From assembly GCF_003892345.1 (NCBI RefSeq), contig NZ_RRUE01000001.1, positions 1,442,078 to 1,506,077 on the forward strand: a stretch of DNA of 64,000 bases. The letters are read 5' to 3'. Positions 25,504-35,100 of the stretch are shown piece by piece. The notes under the pieces are model-generated. The model was given only the letters and a program-made list of their open reading frames with translations, did not search any database and was not told the origin of the DNA. A program made the translations under genes and the position numbers. The stretch comes from Lautropia dentalis (GTDB taxonomy: Bacteria; Pseudomonadota; Gammaproteobacteria; Burkholderiales; Burkholderiaceae_E). How positions within the stretch are numbered: the stretch's first letter is position 1; every line of letters starts with the position of its first letter.

Positions 25504-28500
25504 TCAGATGATGCTGTGGTTCATCTGCTGGTCCAGCAGATTGTCCAGCGTGCTCTGACCGTTCACCGAGAAGTGAGAGGAACCGTGGAAGGCTGACGCT
25601 GCGTCCGTGAAGGACTCGGGGTGCAGGGCGGCCGAGTGACCAGCGATGTCATCGCCGTCTTCGTCGTCGGTCTCTTCACCACCGGGCTCTTCAGGAGGCA
25701 ATTTCCCGGTTCGGGTCTTGGCAACATCCTCCAGGACCAGGTTTTGATTTTTCTCATCGGTTAGATCTTTTCCTGAAGCATCCACTCCGACAAGCGTGAA
25801 TCGTCCGCCGTTGTTGGACGAATAGTCCCAGTACACCTTGTCGAAATCCTCGGGCCGGATCAGGTCACCCAACTTGAGCGTCGTGCGCTCGCCGCCGTCC
25901 AGCTTGAACATGCCGTCCAGTGTGCCGTTGGTGTCCTGGTGTTCCGTGAGACTGTGGATCCTGTAGTACGAGAATCTATCTTCACCCTCGTACGCCTCCC
26001 GGAAAGGCTCACTCTGGAAATGGTGCACGTAGTTGAATCCGATGGAGACGGTCTGTTCGGTGGCCCCTGGCATCTCCGTGCCCTCGCTGTCCATCACCGG
26101 AATGAACTTGAAAGAGCCGCCCGGCGCTTTCAGCGCATCCAGGAACACGCTCTCGAACTGCTCCTTGCTGATCACCTGGTCTGTGGTGATGGCTTCGCCC
26201 CCTTTGCCCAGGGTCATGGCATCGGAGACCTCATGGCCTTCCTTGTCCACAACCGCCGTGATCTTCACGAAGGAAGGTGCGTGCGCCGGGTTGGTGCCGT
26301 TGAAGATGGTCGCGCCGACAGGCTTGTTGTTGGCGTGGATGGCTTGCTGGACCGACTGGTTCGGGGCGTAGTCCGGCGGGGTGGGCGACGGCGTCGTGAC
26401 CGGCGGATTGGTCTGAGATGCCGAGTCCTCGCCGTTCTTGCCATGCTCGCCGTCTTCTCCCTTGGTGCCGTCACCCTCGGTTCCGTCACCTTTGGAGTCG
26501 TCACCGTCGTGCTTGCCATCGTCCTCGGCGGCGTCATCCTCGCTGCCGTCGCTGGTTTGCTTGCCGTCGCCGTGGTCGCCGTCGCTTCCGGTCTCGCTGG
26601 TTCCGGGTTGGGCACCGCCAGTCTGGGCGCCGCCGGTTTGGGTTCCACCCGTTTGCGTGGTGTCACCCGTACCCGGGTTGCCCGTGGCAGGGTTGCCCGT
26701 GTCCGAGCCGCCGCCCGCGTTCTGGGGAGGTGTCTGGCTGGCGTCGCCTTGGCCACTGGCATTCTGAGCAGGGGGCTGGCCGCCGCTCTGGCTGCCCTGC
26801 GTCGGGTTGGTCGTCTGCTCGCTGCTGCCTTGGCTCCCCGGAGTCTGAGGAGGCGTCTGGCTTTCGCTACCCTGGCCACCTGCATTCTGAGAAGGCGCCT
26901 GGCCGTTGCTGGCCTGGCTACTCTGTCCTTCGCTGGGGGTGGAACCACCTTTATCGGAGCCGCTTCCTTTATTGCGGTCCGAACCGGAGGTCGAGTCGGA
27001 GCCGCCGGCCGAGCCGGAGCCCGAAGCAGAACCCGAGGTCGAGTCAGAGCCCGAGCCCGTCACGGGCTTGTTCTCCGAGCCTGAACCCTCTGCGCCCGGT
27101 TTGCCGCCTGCGGGCGTGGTGCCGTCACCGCTGCTGGCGCTTTGGTTGGACGTTTCGCCCGTACCGGAAGGCGAACCCGTGTTCTGGGTGGTACCGTCAC
27201 CCTTGTCGTTTCCGGACTGCTGGCCGGTCGTGTTGTTCGGATCCGTACCGTTATTTGCCGTGCCGGTGCCTGCGTTGGCGCCCGTGTTGGCACCGTTACC
27301 CGTGCTGGAACCCGTGCCAGAGCCTGCACCTGTCTGGGAACCTGCCTCATGGCCAGTGTTTCCGCCTTCACCGGAAGAGGTGCCCGGGTTGCTGCCGGGG
27401 GCAGGGGGTTCGGGGGTCTTGATGACGACAGTCTGCTCGACAGTATTCGGTGCAGCGGTGCCCTGGGCATCCTGCACGGGAACGAAGCTGAAGGAGCCGT
27501 CGCTCTTGGAGGCATTCCAGAAGATCCGCTCGAAATCGTCGCGGGAGATGACCTGGCCGACGACGATCTCCTCACCGTTCTCCAGGGTCATCAGGCCGTG
27601 GGCACCGCCAGAGTTCTTGCCGCGGATGGCGGTGATGCGGATGAACGCCGGAGTTTCATTGGTGTTGTTGCTATTGAAGACGTTAGCGCCGATGGCCTTG
27701 TTCTCGTTGGCGCCATAGTTAAGAGAGCGGGTATTGGCCGGATCGGCAGCGCCAGCGCCCCCTACATTGCCGGAGCCACCCGCGCCTGCACCCGAGCCCG
27801 AAGCAGAGCCGGAGCCGGATCCTGCAGCTGCACCGGCATCGGCGCCCGAACTTGCGCCTGCACCGCTGCCCGTTTGTTCGTTGCCACGGTTTCCTTGTGC
27901 GTTACCGTCAGCAGCTGATCCTTGCTGCCGCCCAGCGCCGGAGGCGAGGAGGGTCGATGCAGACGAACCCGAGGAACTGCCACCACCACCCAGAGCGGCA
28001 GCAAGGGCCACGGTACCCAGGACGGCACCTGCCGTCAGCAGGGTGCCTGAGGCCATACCAGCAGCCCCCACACCCGCGGCACCTGCACCAGCAGCTCCTA
28101 CGCCTGCAGCGCCTGCACCGGCAGCACCAGCACCGGCAGCACCAGCACCGGCAAAACCAGCGCCAGCAACGCCTGCACCGGCCGCGCTTGCACCGGTGGT
28201 CCCGGCGCCAGCAGCGGTGACAGACGATGCGCCTGCCGCAGCTTCGGCTGCTGCGCCCGTCATGGAAGATCCGCCGGTGACGGATGCCGTGCCGCCCAGG
28301 GCATCGGTGGCTGCAGCCGCTTCATCGCCGGTGGGCAGCCATGCCGCATCGTCGTCGTCGTCTTCGTTGCGCTCATGGCGCCGGGCAATCTCGGCCACAC
28401 CGGCGGCAGCCAGCTGCTTGCTGTCGGCAGCCTCGTCGCCCGTCAGTGCCAGCATGCTGTGGGCATGGTGCTTGGCCGCTGTCGGGTGTGCCTGTGCCGA

Positions 28501-28551
28501 CGTGGTGCGCGTCGGCACGGGTTGGGTCATGTCGGTCGATTGCTTGGTCAT
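25504..28551 (-). CDS. Repeat-containing putative surface adhesin, paralogue B
   Basis: The 1015-residue product shares the architecture of paralogue A. It has an acidic motif DDDDDAAWLPTG (64-75), a Gly/Ala stretch with 5-residue periodicity (about 118-165) and a hydrophobic segment followed by a glycine run (AVLGTVALAAALGGGG). The first cadherin-like repeat is at about 276-378. A disordered Gly/Ser/Thr/Gln/Asp linker of about 350 residues (380-732) separates it from repeats at 733-838 and 839-930. An acidic tail ends STLDNLLDQQ. It has no Sec signal. The layout recalls miniature BapA/LapA-type adhesins, so type I secretion is possible, but no secretion genes are in the window. Function is inferred from architecture only. 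Confidence 0.7.
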   Translation of the reverse strand: MTKQSTDMTQPVPTRTTSAQAHPTAAKHHAHSMLALTGDEAADSKQLAAAGVAEIARRHERNEDDDDDAAWLPTGDEAAAATDALGGTASVTGGSSMTGAAAEAAAGASSVTAAGAGTTGASAAGAGVAGAGFAGAGAAGAGAAGAGAAGVGAAGAGAAGVGAAGMASGTLLTAGAVLGTVALAAALGGGGSSSGSSASTLLASGAGRQQGSAADGNAQGNRGNEQTGSGAGASSGADAGAAAGSGSGSASGSGAGAGGSGNVGGAGAADPANTRSLNYGANENKAIGANVFNSNNTNETPAFIRITAIRGKNSGGAHGLMTLENGEEIVVGQVISRDDFERIFWNASKSDGSFSFVPVQDAQGTAAPNTVEQTVVIKTPEPPAPGSNPGTSSGEGGNTGHEAGSQTGAGSGTGSSTGNGANTGANAGTGTANNGTDPNNTTGQQSGNDKGDGTTQNTGSPSGTGETSNQSASSGDGTTPAGGKPGAEGSGSENKPVTGSGSDSTSGSASGSGSAGGSDSTSGSDRNKGSGSDKGGSTPSEGQSSQASNGQAPSQNAGGQGSESQTPPQTPGSQGSSEQTTNPTQGSQSGGQPPAQNASGQGDASQTPPQNAGGGSDTGNPATGNPGTGDTTQTGGTQTGGAQTGGAQPGTSETGSDGDHGDGKQTSDGSEDDAAEDDGKHDGDDSKGDGTEGDGTKGEDGEHGKNGEDSASQTNPPVTTPSPTPPDYAPNQSVQQAIHANNKPVGATIFNGTNPAHAPSFVKITAVVDKEGHEVSDAMTLGKGGEAITTDQVISKEQFESVFLDALKAPGGSFKFIPVMDSEGTEMPGATEQTVSIGFNYVHHFQSEPFREAYEGEDRFSYYRIHSLTEHQDTNGTLDGMFKLDGGERTTLKLGDLIRPEDFDKVYWDYSSNNGGRFTLVGVDASGKDLTDEKNQNLVLEDVAKTRTGKLPPEEPGGEETDDEDGDDIAGHSAALHPESFTDAASAFHGSSHFSVNGQSTLDNLLDQQMNHSII
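28057..28200 (-). repeat. 15-bp tandem repeats coding a Gly/Ala pentapeptide array
   Basis: Units of about 15 bases such as GCACCAGCACCGGCA recur through this stretch of paralogue B. They encode GAGAA/GVGAA pentapeptides at about residues 118-165. The array directly precedes a hydrophobic segment and could form a glycine-zipper-like membrane or assembly element. It is also prone to slippage. Confidence 0.65.
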
Positions 28552-28815
28552 CGGGGCGGTCTTTCAGGAAAGGAAGTCCGTTGACCGGCGCGATGGCGAT
28601 ATCGGGCATCGTGCCGGAGTTATCTGCACGCTGCATGATGTGTGTCTTCAAGAATCGGCGGTAGAGGCTATCGGCCGATTGGTCGAGGGGGCAGGATGGG
28701 TGGCTGCGCGCTCGGGCAGGCTGTCTGAATAGGCAGCACAGGACGCCTGTGGTCAGCCCGGCAGGACGCCGCTGGCTGTTCTGCAGGCGGTGTGAGGGCG
28801 AGGGAATGGGGGCGT

Positions 28816-29748
28816 TCAGCCCTGGTCGGAATCGTCCTGCAGCCGTGGGGCCCTGCCGTCATGCCCGGCCACTTCCACGGTGTCCAGGTAGCAGGCCCAC
28901 AGGGCACAGGCGATGACGGCGAACACCACCGGCAGGACCAGCAGGAAGATGGGCGAGGCAAAGGGCAGGGTCGGGGCGCCGCTGAGCAGTTGCGTCACCA
29001 GGGCCACGCCGATCATGAAGACCAGCAGGCAGAGGGCGTGGCAGACAAAAGCCAGGGCGTTGCGCCCGACGGCCACGGCCGAGAACACCACCGACTTGAG
29101 CAGCGGCAGCCCGTGCAGGCCGGCAAAGATGGGCGCATACCACAGCAGCAGGTAGCAGGGCACGGTGATGACTGCCATCGTCATCATCGACTGGAACACC
29201 GGCATGATGAGGTTGCTCATGGCTTCGGCGTCGGGGACCTTGTTGGCCGGCATCTGGCTCAGCGTGTCGAACATGGCCGCCACGGCATCCTGATAGCCCG
29301 ACAGCCAGGCCGCACCCGTGTCGATGGCCAGACTGAGCAGGCCCAGCTGGGCCACGGCCAGCAGCGCCCGGCGGTTGCCCTGCGCCCAGCCGAAGAAGAC
29401 GCGGGCGTTGAAGATTTGCGTGAAGGCGCGGGAGCCGGGGGCCGGTGCACCCTGGGGCGTGGCCGTGCTCTGTGCAGCCACGGGCGTGCCGCTTCCGGGC
29501 GGAGCCAGCTGCCGCAGGATGGCAAGGTAGCCCACCAGCAGCACGGGCACCACCAGCTTGGCCAGCACCAGACCGACGATGCCCAGGATACCGAACAGGT
29601 TGCTGGCCGTGATCAGCATCAGCATGAGCAGCAGCAGTGGCAGGGGGGCCCGCCCCAGCAGGCCGAAGCCGCGCTTGAGCCAGTACCAGCCATGGCTGGC
29701 GGGCACGCGGTGGACCTGGATGCCGCTGGATGTCGTCTGTCCGGCCAT
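28816..29748 (-). CDS. BPSS1780-type integral membrane protein
   Basis: The 310-residue product has about six hydrophobic helices (LPLLLLMLMLITASNLFGI, LAKLVVPVLLVGYLAIL and others). The N-terminal pattern VPASHGWYWLKRGFGLL is typical of a Burkholderiales membrane protein family of unknown function. Its start lies 1 base from the homoserine kinase stop, so the two are cotranscribed. The same pairing is known in Burkholderia. It could be involved in transport or envelope maintenance, but nothing in the sequence shows a mechanism. Confidence 0.75.
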   Translation of the reverse strand: MAGQTTSSGIQVHRVPASHGWYWLKRGFGLLGRAPLPLLLLMLMLITASNLFGILGIVGLVLAKLVVPVLLVGYLAILRQLAPPGSGTPVAAQSTATPQGAPAPGSRAFTQIFNARVFFGWAQGNRRALLAVAQLGLLSLAIDTGAAWLSGYQDAVAAMFDTLSQMPANKVPDAEAMSNLIMPVFQSMMTMAVITVPCYLLLWYAPIFAGLHGLPLLKSVVFSAVAVGRNALAFVCHALCLLVFMIGVALVTQLLSGAPTLPFASPIFLLVLPVVFAVIACALWACYLDTVEVAGHDGRAPRLQDDSDQG

Positions 29749-29749
29749 G

Positions 29750-30703
29750 TCAGTGCAGCTCTCCCGAAAGCGTGCGGCGATCGTTCAGGATCCGCTCGAA
29801 GTGGGTGGGATCCTTGGGCTGCAGCATGGCAGCTTCGCGGGGTAGCAGCAGGTCGTAGAGGCGCGACAGCCAGAAACGCAGGGCAGCGGCCCGCAGCGCC
29901 ATGGTCCAGCCACGCTTCTCGGCGGGATCGAAGGCGCGCACGCTGCGGTAGCCGTCCAGCAGGGCGTCGGTGCGGGCCGGATCGAGTGTCACGTCGTTGG
30001 GGGCCAGGCACCAGTCGTTGCAGACCACGGCCAGATCGAACAGCCAGGTGTCGTGGCAGGCGAAGTAGAAGTCGATGACACTGGGCTCGGACGGACTGGT
30101 GAACAGCACGTTGTCACGGAAGATGTCGGCGTGCACGGCCGAGGCAGGAAGGTTCTTCCAGTCGGGCGTGTCCATCCAGGCCTGCTGGGCCGCCAGTTCG
30201 TCCGCGGCTAGCGTGCGCAGGGCAGGTTCCAGCCGGGGGCGCAGCTCTTCCAGCGCGATGGGCCACCACTCGGGCCCCTTCACGTTGGCGGGGGCCGGGC
30301 CAAAGTCGGCCGCAGCCAGGTGCATGCGGGCCAGCAGGGCGCCCATGGCGCGGCAGTGTTCGGGGGTGGTGTCGACCACGGCCTTGCCGCTCAGTCGCGT
30401 GACCAGGGTGGCCGGCTTGCCGTTGAGCGGGCTGAAAAGGCGGCCTTCGCGGTCGGCCAGCGGGGCCGGACAGGGAATGCCGCGCTGTGCCAGGTGCTGC
30501 ATCAGCTCCAGATGGAAGGGCAGGCGCTCGACGGGCAGGCGCTCGACCAGGGTGAGCACCCAGCGGCCGCGCGTGGTGTCGACGAAGTAGTTGGTGTTTT
30601 CGATACCGGAGGCGATGGGTTCGGCCTGCTGCAGCTCGCCTGCATCATGGTGGGCCAGCCAGTCCTTGAGCTGCTGATCGGAAACGACGGTGAAAACGGC
30701 CAT
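29750..30703 (-). CDS. thrB: Homoserine kinase (APH-fold type)
   Basis: The 317-residue product starts MAVFTVV and has the aminoglycoside-phosphotransferase fold: GIENTNYFVDT near the N-terminus, the catalytic loop SAVHADIFRDNVLF and the metal-binding SVIDFYFA. Enzymes of this type phosphorylate homoserine for threonine synthesis in many beta- and gammaproteobacteria. The ATG at 30703 is preferred over an upstream start at 30814, whose added residues are Pro/Ala-rich. The BPSS1780-type gene follows. Confidence 0.9.
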   Translation of the reverse strand: MAVFTVVSDQQLKDWLAHHDAGELQQAEPIASGIENTNYFVDTTRGRWVLTLVERLPVERLPFHLELMQHLAQRGIPCPAPLADREGRLFSPLNGKPATLVTRLSGKAVVDTTPEHCRAMGALLARMHLAAADFGPAPANVKGPEWWPIALEELRPRLEPALRTLAADELAAQQAWMDTPDWKNLPASAVHADIFRDNVLFTSPSEPSVIDFYFACHDTWLFDLAVVCNDWCLAPNDVTLDPARTDALLDGYRSVRAFDPAEKRGWTMALRAAALRFWLSRLYDLLLPREAAMLQPKDPTHFERILNDRRTLSGELH

Positions 30704-31049
30704 GGGGCGATCCGGTAGGGGACTGCCGTCCGGGGTGCCGGGCGCGGGTGCCGCAGGGGCAACACCGGCCGCCGGCAGGGCGCGGACAGGCAGCGGTTCG
30801 GGGAATTCGGGCAAGATGCGCCGATTCTAACTGCCTGCCGGGACTGCAGGTAACGGGCCAGTATCGGGTCGCGCCCGGAACTTTCAGGGGGAGCCTGCCG
30901 CGGATTCGTGCGAGGACGGGGGGGTGACGGGCCATGGGCAGCAGGTGCGCCGGCAGGGAAGGGGCATCCTATCAGTGCGCGGTGTGAAACCGTGCCAGGG
31001 CTGCAGTCTGCCGACGGCTGACCCATCGGCACGGGGCAGCGTGAGCACG
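30704..31049. other. Intergenic region between thrB and the LOG gene
   Basis: About 345 bases between two minus-strand genes hold the thrB promoter region and the 3' end of the LOG transcript. I see no gene, no clear promoter hexamer pair and no T-tailed hairpin. Confidence 0.35.
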
Positions 31050-31796
31050 TCAGAGCTGCAGGTTCAGCTGCCGCTCGTCGCTGGTGGCATAGAAGCCACG
31101 CTGCTGGTAGAAGTCGAAGATCTCGTTGACCACGGCATCCGGGTCGTCGATGACGCGGATCAGCTCCATGTCGGCGGCCGACACGGTGCCCTGGGCGACC
31201 AGCACGTCGTTCATCCAGGCGAGCAGGCCTTTCCAGAAGGCCGAACCCACCAGAATGACGGGGATGCGCCGGCCGACCTTCGTCTGGATCAGCGTCAGCA
31301 CCTCCATCAGCTCGTCCAGCGTGCCCCAGCCGCCGGGGACGGCCACGAAGGCGGCCGCGTACTTGGCAAAGGCCACCTTGCGCGGGAAGAAGTGCCGGAA
31401 ATGCAGTGACACGTTCTGGTAGGGGTTGTCGTGCTGCTCCATGGGCAGCTGCATGTTCAGCCCCACCGACGGGGAGGCGCCGGCATGGGCGCCCTTGTTG
31501 GCCGCTTCCATCAGGCCGGGACCGCCACCGGAGATGACCGCAAAACCGGCGTCCGACAGCTTGCGGGCCAGCACCTCGGTCTCGTGGTACCAGGGGTGGT
31601 CCCGGGGGATGCGGGCGCTGCCGAAGATGGAGACGGCCGGGCGGATGTCGGCCAGCGCCTCGGTGGCCTCGACGAACTCTGCGATAATGCCCAGCACGTG
31701 CCAGGACTCGCGGGCCTTGATGGCCGTGGCGCGTTCGCTGGGCATCATGGCGCTGAGCTTGGGGGTCTTGGGGCGGGTCTTGAGGTTGTTGACCAT
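31050..31796 (-). CDS. LOG-family (lysine decarboxylase-like) Rossmann-fold protein
   Basis: The 248-residue product shows the family motifs AVISGGGPGLMEAANKGA and VPGGWGTLDELME. The latter is the GGxGTxxE active-site pattern of cytokinin riboside monophosphate hydrolases (LOG) and nucleotide 5'-monophosphate nucleosidases. The likely role is hydrolysis of a nucleotide N-glycosidic bond. The old lysine decarboxylase name is unsupported. The ATG at 31796 (MVNNLKTRPKTPK) is chosen, and upstream in-frame codons are not conserved in type. It is divergent from polA. Confidence 0.85.
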   Translation of the reverse strand: MVNNLKTRPKTPKLSAMMPSERATAIKARESWHVLGIIAEFVEATEALADIRPAVSIFGSARIPRDHPWYHETEVLARKLSDAGFAVISGGGPGLMEAANKGAHAGASPSVGLNMQLPMEQHDNPYQNVSLHFRHFFPRKVAFAKYAAAFVAVPGGWGTLDELMEVLTLIQTKVGRRIPVILVGSAFWKGLLAWMNDVLVAQGTVSAADMELIRVIDDPDAVVNEIFDFYQQRGFYATSDERQLNLQL

Positions 31797-32129
31797 GGGG
31801 TCGGGTAGGGTGTCCGTATACGGTGTGAATGGGGCGCCACGTCCGGGCCGGCGCAGGCCGGTGATGGCTGAAGGCAGCAGGCTCGGCCCGGTGGCAGGAA
31901 CGGCCCGGGGCCGGAGCCCCGCGGGCAGCGCAATGGCCCAAAGCGTATCAAACTTCGGTGCCCGGGCCCCGTTTGACCCTGCATGCCCTCGCCGGACCGT
32001 CCGGGCAGTTCCCGTGTAGTCCGCGGTTCGGTGACATTCCGTCGTACCGTTCCCGCCGCTGCGTCCAGGTGGCATCCGTCTGCCCCGGCCGGGGTTGTCC
32101 GTCCCTTCTGTCCGATCTTCCGTTATCCG
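31797..32129. other. Divergent intergenic region between the LOG gene and polA
   Basis: About 330 bases. It must contain outward promoters for both genes. No strong -10/-35 pair was recognised, and the frames crossing it are not protein-like. Confidence 0.35.
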
Positions 32130-35100
32130 ATGACCAAACCGTCCGACAAAACCCTGCTGCTGGTCGATGGCTCCAGCTATCTGTTCCGCGCCTATCATGC
32201 CCTGCCCGATCTGCGCAACAAGGCGGGCGAGCCGACCGGCGCCATTCACGGGATGGTCGGCATGCTGCGTCGTCTGCGCGACGACACCCGGCTGCATGGC
32301 GGGGCCACGCGCGGGGCGGTGATCTTCGATGCGCCGGGGCGCACCTTCCGCGATGACCTGTACGAGCACTACAAGGCCAACCGCGCCTCCACCCCCGAGG
32401 ATCTGGTGGCCCAGATTGCGCCCATCCATGAGCTGACGCAGGCGCTGGGCTGGCCGCTGCTGGTGGTGCCGGGCATCGAGGCCGATGACGTGATCGGTAC
32501 GCTGGCCACGCAGGCGCGCCGGGCGGGCATGCGCACCGTGATTTCCACGGGGGACAAGGATCTGGCGCAGCTGGTGGACGACGAGACCATCCTGGTCAAC
32601 ACCATGACGCGCGACGGCGTGCCACCCGTGCCGATGGACGCGGCCGGGGTGCGCGAGAAGTTCGGCGTGAATCCGGACCAGATCATCGACTTTCTGAGCC
32701 TGACCGGCGACACGGTGGACAACGTGCCCGGGGTGGACAAGGTGGGCCCCAAGACGGCCGCCAAATGGCTGAACGAATACGGCACGCTCGATGCCCTCAT
32801 GGCCCAGGCCGACGCCATCAGGGGCAAGGTGGGCGAGAACCTGCGCGCCGCACTGGACTGGCTGCCGAAGGGCCGCGAGCTGGTGACGGTGCTGCGCGAT
32901 GCCGACCTGTCCGCCTGGGTGGGGGGCATAGACCAGCTGCAGCTGCGCGACGAGGATGAAGAGACACTGCTGCGGCTGTTCGACCGCTGGGAACTGCGCA
33001 CCTTCGCCCGGCGGCTGGTGGCGGAGCGCCAGCGGCGCGAAGGGGGCGCGGCAGGCGGTCTGGCGGGCGGCATCGATGGCCTGGCCGCAGGGACGGCGGG
33101 CGGTATCGACGGCCTGCATGCGCAGGGGCTGGCCGCCAGCGGCAGCCGGGTGTTTGCCGAAGGTGGCAGCACGGCGGGCAGCGGTGCGGCGGCGGGCGTT
33201 TCAGGCACGACCGGTGCAGCCGGGACAGTGGCCGGGGGGGGGCCGGGCGCTGGCGGAATCCCGGCTGGTTCAGGCGCCGGTGCCGCCGGTGCGGGTGCCG
33301 CGAGTGGCCCGCGAGGCGCTGGCGTGGCGGCCGCGCTGGCCGAATTTACCGGCGGTCACTTCACGCGTGATGGCATCGTGCTGGATGCACCGCCGGCTGG
33401 TGAGCTGCACACCGTGATGATCACCACCCGCGCCGCGCTGGAGGACTGGCTGGCGAAGGCGCAGGCCGCTGACCGCGTGGCCATCGACACCGAAACCACG
33501 GCGCTGGATGCCCGGCAGGCCCATCTGGTGGGCATCTCGCTGGCGGTGTCGCCGTGGGAGGGTGCCTACATCCCGGTGGGGCACAGCTATGCCGGCGTGC
33601 CGGACCAGCTGCCGCTGGACGAGGTGCTGGCGGTGCTGAAGCCCTGGCTGGAAGATGACAGGCCGCAGAAGGTGGGCCAGAACATCAAGTACGACATGCA
33701 CGTGCTGGCCAACCACGGCGTGCGGTTGCGTGGCGTGGCGGACGATACGATGCTGGAGTCCTACGTGCTGGAAGCCCACCGCACCCATGGCATGGACGCG
33801 CTGGCCGGTCGCCACCTGAACCGCCTCACCACTGCCTATGAGTCGGTGGCGGGCAAGGGGGCCAAGGCCATCGGCTTCGACCAGGTGGCGCTGGAGGTGG
33901 CTGCGCCCTACGCTGCCGAGGATGCCGACGTGACACTGCAGCTGCACCGGGTGATGGCGCCGGCCATTGCCGCGAACGAGACGCTGCAGTACGTCTACCG
34001 CGACATCGAGATGCCGACGCTGCAGGTGCTGTTCGACATGGAACGCCACGGCGTGCTGCTCGATGGTGCCCTGCTGAAGCAGCAGTCGGTGGAACTGGCC
34101 ACGCAGATGCTGGCGCTGGAGAAACAGGCGCACGAGCTGGCCGGCCAGCCCTTCAACCTGGGGTCGACCAAACAGCTGGGAGAGATCCTGTTCGGCCAGC
34201 TGGGGCTGCCGGTGGTGAAGAAGACACCGGCCGGCAAGCCGTCCACCGACGAGAGCGTGCTGGAAAAACTGGCGCTCGATTACCCGTTGCCCAAGGTGCT
34301 GCTGCAGTGGCGCGGGCTCTCGAAGCTGCGCTCCACCTACACCGACAAGTTGCCGGACATGATGGATGCGCAGGGCCGCGTGCACACGACGTATTCCCAG
34401 GCCACGGCCATCACGGGCCGGCTGGCCTCCAGCGAGCCGAACCTGCAGAACATCCCGGTCCGCACGCCGGAGGGACGCCGCATCCGTGAAGCCTTCATCG
34501 CGCCGCCCGGATACCGGATGATGTCGGCCGACTATTCGCAGATCGAGCTGCGCATCATGGCGCACATCTCGCAGGATGCCGGCCTGCTGAAGGCCTTTGC
34601 GGCCGGCGAGGACGTGCACCGCGCCACCGCGGCCGAGGTGTTCGGCGTGCCGCTGGCCGAGGTGGACAGCGAGCAGCGCCGCTACGCCAAGGTGATCAAC
34701 TTCGGGCTGATCTATGGCATGAGCGCCTTTGGGCTGGCGGCCAACCTGGGCATCGAGCGGGGGGCCGCACAGGCCTACATCGACCGTTACTTTGCCCGCT
34801 ATCCGGGGGTGGCGGCCTACATGGAACGTACCCGGCTGCAGGCCCGCGAGCAGGGCTATGTGGAGACGGTGTTCGGCCGCCGGCTGTGGCTGCCCGAAAT
34901 CGCCTCCGGCAACGTGGGCAAGCGGCAGATGGCCGAGCGGGCCGCCATCAATGCGCCGATGCAGGGGACGGCTGCCGACCTGATCAAGCTGGCGATGATC
35001 GATGTGCACGCCTGGCTGCAGCGCGAGCAGCTGGAAGCCCGGCTGGTGATGCAGGTGCACGACGAGCTGGTGCTGGAAGTGCCCGAGGCCGAGGTCGAGC

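Noticed and set aside
28057-28200. Regular short repeats considered as a CRISPR array
   Set aside because: The 15-bp units are contiguous, lack unique spacers and are in frame as Gly/Ala codons of a protein gene.
31050-33119. A 689-codon minus-strand frame extending the LOG protein upstream over polA
   Set aside because: Family homology begins at 31796. The extension is antisense to the polA 5' region and biased in composition.
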